From positions 6,471,317-6,535,316 of the forward strand of contig OY718804.1 of the NCBI GenBank assembly GCA_963070105.1: a stretch of DNA of 64,000 nucleotides, given 5' to 3'. The position numbers and the translations under genes were made by a program. This DNA is from Litomosoides sigmodontis. Its lineage: Eukaryota; Nematoda; Chromadorea; Rhabditida; Onchocercidae. The number at the start of each line of letters is the position of its first letter. Positions within the stretch are counted from its first letter, which is position 1. Of this stretch, positions 39,838 through 51,989 are shown one piece after another. The notes beneath the pieces are model-generated. The model ran no database searches. It saw nothing but the letters and a program-made list of their open reading frames with translations, and was not told the DNA's origin.

Positions 39838-41674
39838 CTAAATCCGAGTTCTATACGTTTGTGTGCTGACATTAACCAACGTTTTTGCATGCCGGCTAGT
39901 CCACTCGTGCATCATAATCATGGTGTCTAATAATGCCTTCCGTGCTTCCCTGCAATTGGTTTCCATTAAATAATCTATAATCTAACAACACATGAAACAA
40001 TATTGTGTAATAAATATATTCCGCTTGTCTTTGGTTATCAACGTCTGAGCCATCGAACGGAGACGGTGGTGCAATTGTTAAAACCAGAAAATAACTTGCT
40101 AAAACAGCTAAGATTATCAGACTTACAAAAATTTGATCTTCATAAAAATGTCTCGATACAAACTTCATTCTTTTGAAGCAATAAATCAATGCGTTAAATT
40201 AACTCTTATAACAATCGCAAATTTGCAGTTTCAACTTCTCTAAACTCACTTGGTTAGCGTGACATTTAAGGTTATACCATCTCTTACGGCGACATAACAT
40301 TCATCTACTAATTCTGGCCATTTCATCCAAAGTTTTCGTTGAGCGAAACGACACACCTCATACAATGCACAAGCACAGTTCGATTCAATCTCTTCAATTT
40401 CATCTGCCTGCATTGTTTCAATTTATCAGAGAAAATACTTCCCCCAAAATAGCAACTGTCACATGTGGTATAAAATGGACGTTTTCAAAACATACCTCGC
40501 CAATTATTGTTTCCAACCATCCTTTAATTGACGAAATGATACAAAATAAAATATCGTTCGACTCGAGATCACATCGAGCATGTTCTCGAGGCCAGTTAGC
40601 AATTAAAAGATGCGCCACAAGTTCTGGGAGCCCGTGTATAGTTTTTTCTCCAACCAAGATATAATTCGACATCAAAATATTGATTTCCTGTGCAAAAGCT
40701 GATCGGAAGCCTTTTTGCCCTACGATTAACCAAAAGAATGATTAGACAACAGTCTTAGAAGAAAAATTCCCTACCCATTTCTGAAAATTTATTTTATCTC
40801 TAAAAATTAGGTGTGATTAAAGCTCCTTTTGAGTGGCAGAACCTATGCAATTCCAAACATGTATTCAGTTAAGAATAACATGGCAATTCATATTCTCTCC
40901 ATATTTGAAAACCATTTAATATCTCCTTCGATTTAGGCTAATTTGTGAAACAACATCGAGCATTTAAAACTGATAACTTACTGACGGCCATAATGGCAGC
41001 GGTTACTGCAAATCCTCTGACCTCCTGTACCGCAATGTTTGCAACATGGCAGGCAAATCGATTCCAATCTTCATCACTGAGGCATAAACTTTTGTCATTC
41101 ATTGCACTTTCTGAAACCCAATCAATCATATTTTAAAGTTCTTATTTAAATAAAAAAGATAACCATAAAAAGCGACATGAGTATCATTAAACCTTTTCGG
41201 GAATCTCACTACAAATTTACCAAGAGAAAAAATCTTACTGAATTTGTCACGCATCGAACAATGACCGTCAATAGCAAGGTCGAACAGAGTGATGATTTCG
41301 TCCACAGTTGTTACAGAGGAACCTAGAGATTTTCGTCTTTCTGAGTTGGTGATCCCACTTGGCAGTACCATTTTCCTGACTTGCCATCTATTAAGAGGTT
41401 GTCTATCTTTCCTTCCTCGATCCACTGACTTCTTTTTCGCATTACAATCGCTCAAAACTGATTCGATGTTTTTGAACATCTGATGCCCCCAAGCTATCTT
41501 TATATTTCTCTCTCGAGCTTTCCTTCCTTCGAAGCTTTTGAGTGAGGAATTACTTTCAACAACAATCGATTTGTTCAGTTCTTCAGCGGTATCGCAGCTC
41601 AAGTAAGGATCTCCATGATAAGGCGTCGAACTATTAGCTCTTGTTTCAATGTTAGCAGATCCATTATTAGACAT
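39838..41674 (-). CDS. MIF4G-domain protein (MIF4GD/CTIF/PAIP1-like)
   Basis: Predicted translation or mRNA-turnover adaptor with an eIF4G-like helical repeat domain. Exons: 41674-41239, 41110-40982, 40719-40496, 40407-40250, 39949-39838; phases agree, 352 aa. The N-terminal 100 residues are polar and basic and look disordered (KKKSVDRGRKDR). The MIF4G region runs from about residue 125 (TTVDEIITLFDLAI) to about 340, with alternating helices (NRFACHVANIAVQEVRGFA, LVAHLLIANWP) and ELVDECYVAVRDGITLN, which resembles the conserved ELFVLIRDG segment of MIF4GD. The last exon gives the expected terminal helix (RKALLDTMIMMHEW). An ATG-proximal TTTTAG acceptor at about 41686-41685 suggests trans-splicing. 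It lies 0.5 kb downstream of gop-1 on the same strand. The family call rests on pattern only. Confidence 0.75.
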
Positions 41675-42211
41675 AGCACACCTTCTAAAACATAGGTAGC
41701 ACTTGAAAAACTTTCTCACATAACAGTGCTTTCTTAATGAAACCAGATCCCGCCATTAACTTATCTAAGAGGCCACAAAAACCAACTGTTAATAAAAAAT
41801 TGAAATAATAAGAAATGTGATGGGGGAAGATATATTAATGAAATGCATTTTTCACGCAAAAATCATTAAATATGAAAAGTAACATAAGTATTTTACTCAA
41901 AAATTGACATATGACCCAAGCTGAAACTCGCGGATTAAACAAATTACAAAACAAGGTGAGCAACAATATAAACATTGCATAACTGATATCCAAAAAGGTG
42001 AACTTAGAATCTGCTGCCATATTAATTTAAAAACAGTTTCTCATATAAATTTCGGTAACTCATACATACACAGAGCAAAATAAGTTTTAAAGATTTTGTC
42101 AATTAATGCAATGAATAATCACATTTTGCAAATAGGTGACAAAATAATAATAATGGCGTTGTTTTGCACGATTTTTTGACATTTGTACGGGTTTAAATTT
42201 ACATGTACTTT
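41675..42211. other. Short spacer between gop-1 and the MIF4G gene
   Basis: 537 bp between two co-oriented genes, ending in a TTTTAG acceptor 12 nt before the MIF4G ATG. It could be an operon spacer with trans-splicing or a compact promoter. Confidence 0.45.
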
Positions 42212-45200
42212 TCAATCATTATTTGTTGAAGGACCTGTACCATGCTCAGGATCATCTGGAATAAGATTCAGTGAACAGCTAGACGATCTGCTGCTACGTG
42301 AACTGTTCACTTGTGGATGCCTCCGCAGTGATCCCGGTGGACAACCTCTAACTATCCGGAATGGATTTTTATTAATCCTCCATATAGAAGCGCTACGTGC
42401 AATTCCAAATAAATCACAGATTTGATCCAGTTTACACTGCCTTGCGATTTGTCTACCCTAAAACATTGTTTTCCCATAAAACATAATTAACTTGACTTCT
42501 GTGTTTCATTTTCCCAAAGAGTGACTCCATGATTTTCACAGTGCTAATATCGAGCAAAAAATCCGCATTGAAATCTATAAATCAAGCAAAAAAAAACAGG
42601 AATACGTGCACCTAGGGATATATTTCTTTATTGTTGATGTAAAAAACATTCAATATTGAATTCTGATAATAAAAGGGAGACGACGTATATTTTCATAAAC
42701 CTTGGTGAGGCGTTGTTTGGCAGCCATACATCGGATATGGTCATCAAATAAAAATTTCGCATTGAAATAAACTGCACTGTTTGCTTCCGAACGATTACTT
42801 GCATCGGTAACAATGATATCAAGTGCGCGACTGTCTCCAAGGTCACCCGTTAGTTGTGTGTCCTAGAATAATATATTTGCTAATCAAAAAAGAATTGTTA
42901 CCTTACGCTCTTCTTTACAAGGTCATGAAATTCACCTGTAAAAGACCAACAAAACGGACCACGGCCCATCCCATGCGCTTGTTATCTGGCTCCACCAGTA
43001 TCAACTGTGCTTGATCAGTAACAAGGAATCGATGAACTTTCTCGTTTTTCTCATTCATGATAACTGTGCAAGCAAGCAAATCACTGTTTTCTACAATAAA
43101 ATTTGCTATATGAAATTTAAGAAAGCCAGCTATAAATAGGAAGCTTATTTTACCATATTTTATTGGCTTAACAATGTAAAAAAAAAAAAGCAAAATAATA
43201 AGAAAACCAATAAGAGTTCTTGCTCTCCTTTATACTGAAAAGAAAATTAATTGAACTAACCGAGGTTAATACAGTCATTTACTTCAACAAACACATCAGT
43301 TTTAAGTGATATTGGTAAATGTGTTTCTTCTTCATCACGTAGATCTAAGAGAAAACTTCTTAGATGAAAAAATAGCTGGATATTCTGAAAAAAGAAAGCA
43401 AACTTTACAAGTTTTCTACTACTACAATTGCTTCCGGGCATTTTTTTTATGTGCATACAACAAATTATGCGTATAAAGTTAAGTTTTTGATGTACCTCAT
43501 CATGAGAAACTGAATAATAAAAAATTCTCACCCTTCGAGTTCGTTCTTCATTGCCACATGGAAGGCGTTTATTAAGAGAAATACCATTTAGTGGTGTACA
43601 AGGAGGAGGAAGCAAGAGTGATGAATCATTACTAACACTTCTGATTTGGATTTTCTTTCGCTAAAAATGAGGAAAGATTAGATAGCATGCTGATAAACTT
43701 TTCAAAATGATGAAAATGTTGAACTAACCTCAAAATTATAAAATTCATCCTCAAACATTTCCAAAAACAGCTCCTCTGAGTAAACAGATGGTGTGAGAAT
43801 GCCGACAAGGCTTGTTATAACTTTTTTTGCTCGCTTTTCGCATTCCACTCGTGCATCTATAGATGCATCCATGACTAATAGCAGCTTCTTTAAGACAATG
43901 CAGCATAATTCAACTGTTATTGTACGAATAAATGAGTCTGAAAAATTGCAGACATGCTTCGACATGCTGTAACGCATCAGATCAGTAATAAAAATAATTA
44001 CTGAGCAATTGGAAATATCTCAACACCTGTTTCAGCACTTTTATCGATGATATCCAGTAATCCGTTTAGGAAATTATCACCGGTAGGACCAACTACATCG
44101 GAAGTGAATTGGACAGCATCTAGAATTTCTCCTCGTGCTCCTAAAATGCTTTAAGACAAGTTATTCGATTCTATGACCGTACAAGTCGAAAGCGAAGTTT
44201 TTTGTACTTAAATTTTCAAAGCAGTTCAGCCGGACTTTCGACAATAAAATGTTTCAACAACAATGTTGGCTAAACAATAATACCTTTGTTCTGACAGAGG
44301 GCGTAAATGAAAAGGAGTCCGTAAAAAGCCGAGTGATCATTTCCTGAACAAATCATCGCATTCATATACCCATTAAAAAATGCTCTGAAATTTGTTACTG
44401 CAGATCTAAACGAAGTTCAAAATTTTCTGTATACATAATTCAAAAATGTAAGTGCCACTGGAAATCAACCTCGGTTCAATGTCTTTAGCTTTTATTTTTG
44501 TAAGAACCCATGCTGTCTTCTCATTGCGAATCCACTGATACTCCACATCGGAACCATCACCAAAAAAAAACGAAGACAAAAGTGTTTGTACCGCCTACAA
44601 ACTAATTTTTTTATAATACAAACCTAGAAATTTTGGGGGAACAAAAAATTACTTACGTTGAAGCTAACGGGAATGAGATGTGCCTTAGCATACAAATGCT
44701 TTTAAACTACTCGAGGATGTCACGTTAATACCTTGAATTACAAAGAAATCAAATAGCCACCCCATCACTAAATCGCTATAAAACATAATTCGACAAACAT
44801 CTCATTAGTTAAAATACCTGAAAATCATCGATAACTAGCAAAAACTGAGCAAGAAAGAAGAGAGCGGAAACTGGTGTCAAAACAGCAGTAGCGGGATGGA
44901 GACGAATACCTCCAAGAGAAGACAGATACAGAGAACCCAGCAGTCTTCCAAAGACTACTTCAACGAGCACGGAAGAAATCTTTTCATCCTGAAACACAAA
45001 TTTTTTCCTAATTTAGCAACTTTTTTCTGAAAAAAATCAGTCGTTTTAAATTCGATCTGCTTTTCATTCCAAATAGTGACAAAAGTGAACATAAGAAATC
45101 AAAAACTAGCTTTTATTAGTAAAATATCGTTAAGGTAATGCATATAATCAAGGTAATCATCAATCATAGCATCAAGCCTTTTGCGATTGTTACATTCATT

Positions 45201-46510
45201 TTCAGCTGACCGAGCAAAATGATCAATTTCAATCGATTGTCTCGCAATAAAATCGCTCAAAGAACAAAAGTAAACCCGAGAGTGAGCACGAACAAAGCTT
45301 CGCATTGCTTCATCCTCCACTTAAATAAGAACAAAATAACAGCGACAAGAATTATTAGTTATTAGTTTTAAATGTTTAAAAACTGCCACAAATATACCGC
45401 TAGAATTATGAATACCTTTGTATATGTTCAATGTGGTGGTTCGTACTGCAACGCGCACCATAGCCTCACTATGATTTTGAAATTTGATTACTTCTGTGTA
45501 TAGTGGGAAGTCTTGATTAGCCTACAAAATAACTGGATGTATGAAAACCACATCTATCAAATCTATAAAAAATTAATAAAAATGGGCGAACCTCACTGAA
45601 AAAGAAATGTATAGTATACACATTGAGCTTGAAGGAAAGTGTTTTCAAGAAGGATATGTAATACGCCATAATCTCCTCGTTTTCAAAATTAAAGCGATAT
45701 GTGATGATTGAATTAACATGGTTATTACTGAGCAAATAATCTGCAAACGGAGAACATATTAATTATCAATTACATAACAAAAGCCTGTCCTCTACGATGA
45801 ATGAAATGAGAGAAGAAAAGATATGCCACAAAATTCAACCGAAAATAAGAACTAACACAAAGACGTTTTGTGACGTATATTTTCGAATAAAATATTGAGC
45901 GTTTGTAATAGTTGAACACATATGAAGGATCCGCAATTTTGTTTCATTATAGAAAGAAAGTACTCCAACATTTGCCGTTCTAAGAAAAAACTGAAAAGCA
46001 TAAAGAAGAGAAAAAATGTTAGAACAACATATGCCTCAATCAATCAAGACCTTCTCACTATCACATGTGAAATAAACAATTATGAAAACAGAAAGTTGGA
46101 AAATCAAAACAAAAACTTTTCGTTACATAGCAAATTAGATTTCTTGTAAATTTGACTTCTGAACTGTATACAAGTCACTAACTCAAAAACGGAACTTTCG
46201 TTCTGATCACCCCAAATTAAAATTTCCGCAACTGCTCTCAGACATTCCACCAACAACTTTCGATTATTCTCTGTAACCTGCTTATTCTTGCGAAGCACTT
46301 CATGTAAGTATCTAAAATTTATGAAAAGTGGTGAGAAAATGAATAGCATGTAATTAAGTAGGAAATCACTTAAAACAAAAGCACTACTATTCAACTTGAA
46401 TATGATCATCTGGAGAATGATGACGAATAACCAACGGCTTACTTCAGGTATTCAAGCGAATGTGGGTTTTTTGGTTTCCATAAAGAAGATAAGCCCAATC
46501 GTCTGAGCAT
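42212..46510 (-). CDS. gop-1: GOP-1/CLEC16A endolysosomal regulator with FPL domain
   Basis: Orthologue of CLEC16A (fly Ema), which acts in endosome maturation and mitophagy; the C. elegans protein promotes Rab2 activation on phagosomes and dense-core vesicles. Exons: 46510-46443, 46311-46183, 45990-45857, 45740-45592, 45521-45416, 45319-about 45111, 44988-44818, 44594-44470, 44405-44284, 44140-44027, 43937-43729, 43660-43532, 43384-43261, 43090-42936, 42862-42701, 42457-42212; about 783 aa. The FPL domain follows [16 protein letters not shown] ([59 protein letters not shown]). The C-terminal conserved block has [40 protein letters not shown] and [13 protein letters not shown]. The protein ends in a Ser/Arg-rich tail. 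The join between exons 6 and 7 is unresolved: a GT donor gives the wrong phase, whereas a GC donor at 45110-45109 fits. Confidence 0.92.
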
Positions 46511-47476
46511 CGTGTCAACTCAAAAATTTTAACAGTCAGCTGATCGGATACATTACATCCTCTGCAACAACGTATCATAAAGGAATATCATATCCAGACA
46601 TAAGGATCAGATCCCATTCATTTACTCTAACTTCCATGACTACACCAGCAAGCTACCCTCTCATCCGCACCCGCATCCCTTCCCCTGCCTTACAAATCAC
46701 GCCACTAACATTTCTTTAATTATACATGAAGTATTAGAACCACCCTCATATATCACATATCATTGTAGTACAACGATACGAAAAAAAAGTGAGCAGTGAG
46801 GAGTTCGGTTTCGCTCGTTGTATCGTTGTACTACCACACCATTTGCTCTTGTCTGATCACTGTGAAAACTTGAAACAAGTTCACTTTGAAACTCAGACGA
46901 CTGAGATTGTTTGCTGAAATTTGACGGCTGAAATTAAAATGTATCGGAATGAGAATGTGAAATGAGTGGAGATGGCCGAGGAAGGAGGCGTTGAATTGGT
47001 TGCAGTGAACTGTTGTGATGATAATGATGTTGTAAAGTGTATTTAAATCATTCAAGCCACACTGTTTTGTTGTATTCAAGCGAAGTTCTCCTAGTTCCCT
47101 CCTGCTCAAGTGCTGGAGGGGAACAGTCAGTCAACCTACGCACATTCTTCGGTGTTGAGTTCTTCGGAGAATGTCTGGCACAACGGTGGAATTCCCTTCT
47201 TGGATTTATTTTGCTTAATCTCTCTGATTGCATTACTCGTTGTGATTTCGATGTAACACAATAAAATGATAATTTCATGAAAGCAATTTCTGTCCTTTTT
47301 CCAAATCCCTTTGAATTGCCATCATATCATACTTTTCTGCAATAGATTTTGAAAGAATGGCTATCGGCTACTTGCTTGTTTTTTCCACTTATTTGAAATT
47401 TAAGAAGTGTTTTAAATTTATTCATTATTACTAATGTTATTGAAAAGTTTCGCCAACAAATTATTGAGAAGTAGAA

Positions 47477-47478
<2 letters not shown>

Positions 47479-47531
<53 letters not shown>
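47479..47531. repeat. (GT)n microsatellite
   Basis: Uninterrupted TG/GT, about 26 units. Confidence 0.97.
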
Positions 47532-47532
<1 letters not shown>

Positions 47533-47812
47533 CTGGGAATTTGTGGGAAATCGTTGCTCTTCTCAATAATTAAATTTTTGCACAGAAAATCAGTGAATCA
47601 AAATGACATTGATGCCCTTTGAAGCACACCCTTTCCACGATGTTGTGCATACCTCCCACTGTTCTGTTTTTACAGCTTCTTTCCTGCTCTTTCTTAAGTG
47701 ACATTCCAGTTCAACTTTTCTGTATTAAGAAAGACTGAATTTACAGTTCAAAGAGCTCCATGCGCAGTTTCGTTAGGACGCTTCTGCCTGAGCAGCTTCT
47801 TCACTTAACCGA

Positions 47813-47826
47813 TGTGTGTGTGTGTG

Positions 47827-47875
<49 letters not shown>

Positions 47876-47876
47876 A
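47813..47876. repeat. Compound (TG)n(AG)n microsatellite
   Basis: TG repeat with one GCC interruption followed directly by an AG repeat. Confidence 0.95.
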
Positions 47877-48161
47877 GTGCAGGAGAAGTAATATCGGGCA
47901 AGTAAGTTAAATTAGTGTTATCGATTGATTGCTTCCAATTCAAATCCATTCAATTCAGCAAAGAGTGGAGGAAGTGGGTGCGGGTATTCAACGTCTTCGT
48001 CCTTGACCTTGTCAACACTGACTGACATCTTTCCGCAAACAACCCTAAAAGTGCTTCTTTTCTACTCCTTCACAGAAATTGAAGAGCCATAATTTGGCGC
48101 AATTTAAACGCATCCCATCCTCTCGCTGTCCATTCACACCAACTCCTCCTCTACTTTACAT

Positions 48162-48203
<42 letters not shown>
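48162..48203. repeat. (CA)n microsatellite
   Basis: Uninterrupted CA, about 20 units. Confidence 0.95.
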
Positions 48204-48205
<2 letters not shown>

Positions 48206-51200
48206 GTACAACTTCAGACAATGTGCAGCAGAGAGGAGAGAGAGGCGACTCCTCCATGCTTTTCAATTAGACAGAGAGTGAATGGAATGAGTGGACCTGT
48301 TGGTGGTGAGAGTGATCAGAAGTGACGCTCTCACTGGTTGGCAATTCTCTCACTTCCGCTTCTACCTCTAAGTATCACACGTTTAACTCTTTATGGTCAA
48401 TACACGTGTACTGCGGCTGCTACTACCACTGCTACTTTATATTACGTTATTATCCCCTGTTGTAAGCCATTATAGCTTATTATCGTTACTTGTTATACTG
48501 TTGATTAGTACCAATGTCGTCGTAAGTAATATGTCCGTGCAAAGTTAGAATTGTGCAGTTCTAACCCAGTTGTCTTCAAACGAAATAATTGTTGTCATAA
48601 GTTCCTCGGTGCGACAACAAGTAGGTAATATGGCCAGTAACCTGCCTTTCTTTTCGCTACTGTACCACCTGGATATTTCTCATAATGGGATTGATTCATG
48701 TCGCACTGTTCCCATGTTACGATACTATCAGTTTGGCAATGATAGTATTATGATTGAATTGTTCTTGTTTGAAAAATATTTTCAATTTCACTTTACACCC
48801 CTTTACTGGTTTATGCCTTTCACATCGCCTGTTTCATGCAAAAATAATATTAACATGTATCGGTACCTATGTCTGAAAGCTAGTTTATATCTGTGTGAGC
48901 TTTGATATGTAGTGCTTCCGCTATTATTAAGCCCTCTTTTTCACACATTAGCAATAGTCACTCTTTCAGTTTTATTTCTCCTCTCCTCTCTCCCATTTAT
49001 CTGTTGTTGTTGTTGTTGCCAATTTATGCTAGCATTCTGCAACGAATATTTCCTTGTTCACCGAGACGACAAATGTAGCCAATCGACTTTAATGTTTGAA
49101 ATTATTAAATGGAACCTACTCATTTCACTGTTTTACCTACTCTTCTCCGACATATTCCTGTCAGTCTTATCCATTAAAATCTTTTGTTGAAAGAAGTATT
49201 AAATGCAAATTAAATACTTTATCTCATAATGAATGTTGCTGTCGATGTGCAGGGCATAACAGTTGACCAATTTTATTTTCATTTATAATTTAGTAAGGAA
49301 GAAACTTCTACTGCAAGGTGCTAAAATTAGTTTGCAACTTCAAATTTTGTGTGCATTTTTCACGATTTTAATATTGTGCGTGGAAGGCAGTAGAATAATA
49401 ATAATAATACTGTAAAAGCGACGAGAAATTTTCTTTAATCCCTGATCGATCTCTTCAAGTGTGTTTAATCATTTATACTCTAATAGGCTCTCCTTCTTTC
49501 TATTCTTACCACGAAGTTTCAATTGACATAATCTATCCATGCATTGCAAGGAAACGTTTCTTTGTTTCTCTTCATAATTCATTATTATCATTATTGCTAA
49601 TTTCTTATTACTATTAATTATTACCGTTTTGTTACTATACTGTTTGGCACTTCACAACTAGATTGATTTCATTACGTGTGCTATATTGGTGAGGCATCGG
49701 ACCATAGTTCCTATTATTTATGGCTTTATTTTCCCCTTCAGTTATTCCCATGTAGCTCCTTCCTGTGTAATATTAAACTGTTTATTATTCTTAGTGATTA
49801 ACGATGGGTGTTTTTCAGATTAAATTTGCGTTATTTGCCTACTTTGCGGCACAATTTTGCTTTGCTCAGATCAGACCTAGTATCCCCATCATTTCATCAT
49901 TTCAATCTCTCTCTCTCTCTCTCTCTATTTCTCTCTACTTGTATTTTCTTCTAAAATTTTTGTCGAAACACCGCAACTTTTTTCTATGTATTGGATATTC
50001 GCTTTTAAGATTATATAATTCTAAAATTCACTTTTCCGAATCCCTTCTCACTTCCTTTTATCGTAGCACCATTGCTTGCATTCCGATAAAGCATCAGAAA
50101 TTTAGGCTTAGTCCTCCCCCCGCGCCCCCTCTTTCATTTTCCTGCAAATTCTTTCGTGATGTACGTTTTCCGTCTCCAATGATGCGTTTCGGTTCATTTC
50201 GAGACGTCATTTTCACATCTAAGGCTTTCCATATATACTTAAGTTTGTTGCTCAGAGATCACTTGGTGTATGAGGAAGTATGGAGAAGACTGTATGTTCC
50301 TTGTGATGGGCTGTTGAGACAAAAAATGCCGACACAACATGAAGCACAACATTTCACATATCTTTTTCGTTTCATCAATTTCAATTATTGTATATAGCGA
50401 TCTTCAGTAATGGTATGGATCGCTCGACATTCACAATTCTCAGAAGAAAATGTCCTAAATGAGAATGTATGTGTATTCTGAACAGCTGATATTTTGAAAC
50501 AGGAAATAGTGGAAAAAGTTTCTGTGCTTGTGCCTCCTCGCTTTGTGTCACCTTAACATTATTTAGTTCAAGTCACAAATGATGAAAAAAATGATAGACT
50601 GGATTTTATTGAAAAAGCAAAATACAAAGACAACACTAATTATTAAGATTCGATGTAAGTGACCGCTTATATAACTCACGATGAATACCTCCCCTGGCAA
50701 AGTTTATTTAATACTATCTAAAAACATGGAAGAAGGAATTCAAAAGAGATGTTCGTCATTTTAACATCAATAAAATAGCAATACTCCAAAAATATACGTG
50801 TATATCAACTAGGTCGACAAGACAGGGCTGCTTCCCTTCCTCACTTGAACTACTTGCAACACTCTTTTCATTATTTTCCCTCTCCCTACGAGCATTTCAT
50901 AGTAATCTTATTAACATAATCAGAATTAATGACACAAAATTGGAGGAATCTTCTGCAATTCTGTTCATTTCATTTTATACTAATTTCAAAGTAGTGTTTG
51001 CGAGGTATTTCACGTTAAAAGAAAAAACATTTCACACTTTCCGCTTCTCATAGACTGGAATGTCTGTATTATTTTTTTAACTCTCAAGATTGTTTCAAAA
51101 TTTCTTGTAAAATATTGAGAATTTAAGATCGAACTCTGTGTTTTGTGCAATTTTTGAAAGAATTCCATTGGAAGTTAAGTACTTCAAAATTAATAAATTT

Positions 51201-51989
51201 GTGCTGCCTGTTCTTTTTTTCGTCGTCGACAGATGAAATTTTACGGTCGATCGATATTCGTTCAGTGTTAACGCACTCATTTAAGTGTGAGTGTTACAAT
51301 GAAAGTTTTTGTAATTACCGCCAGCAAGCCTCTACGACTCTACAATACTTTACTCGAACAGTCTGTTTATCTCTCACTTCATGTTTTCACGTATGCACTT
51401 CGATGTTTCGCTTTGAGAAAAGACAGGTGAAAGGGAACTCCGTGAACGTTGTAACAAACTAACTGAGAAAAGTTCAAGCAATAAATCACTTGTAAGCAGC
51501 AAATGTGGTATATCTATCCTCACTTGCTCGGCGGAGCGTTTTTTTTGCGACCAATTACATCTAAAATACAAATGACAACATTTTCAGGCTTATGTTTATA
51601 ATGAAAATTTTTCCCGCTGCTATTCAATTCACCTATTAATTATATCATTTGTTCGACGCATAAATTATGTTAGTTAGCTTAGCAGCAAATAAAATTCAGC
51701 CAAACATTGCCGCACGCTTCAGTACAACACCGCTGCAATTTTAGCTCCGCCTTTATCCTCGAATTTCTGCGAATCCTTTCGGTCGTCTTTGTTTCGGTCG
51801 TATTTTTCTGCGAATCGTTTCGGTCATCTTTGTGCACTTGCTCTGGTCGATTTGTATGTGAAAAAAAACTGTTGCAGTACCGCACTTGGGGTAAGGAAGA
51901 CCGACAAAGAGTGGTGGTTGTTGCAAGTTAGGTATATTTGTATGCACAACGAATAAGGCGCATTTACTGCCAAGGAAAACGTTGCTCAC

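Larger units (their letters stand above)
46511..51989. other. 5.5-kb intergenic region rich in dinucleotide repeats
   Basis: Divergent spacer between gop-1 (minus) and the J-protein gene (plus). Three long GT/CA tracts lie within 0.8 kb (47479-48203), and a TC tract lies at about 49906-49932. The longest open frame is 49804-50397 (plus, 197 codons), which starts with a signal-peptide-like stretch but runs through the TC repeat. I do not support it as a gene. Confidence 0.55.

Noticed and set aside
39896..40189. 97-codon minus frame with a predicted transmembrane segment
   Set aside because: It lies between two MIF4G-gene exons, and part of its 3' end overlaps the true last exon in another frame. 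The MIF4G exon fits family, phase and splice sites, so this frame is intronic.
49804..50397. 197-codon plus frame with signal-peptide-like start
   Set aside because: It runs through a TC repeat and has no family resemblance or splice context; low-complexity composition explains its length.
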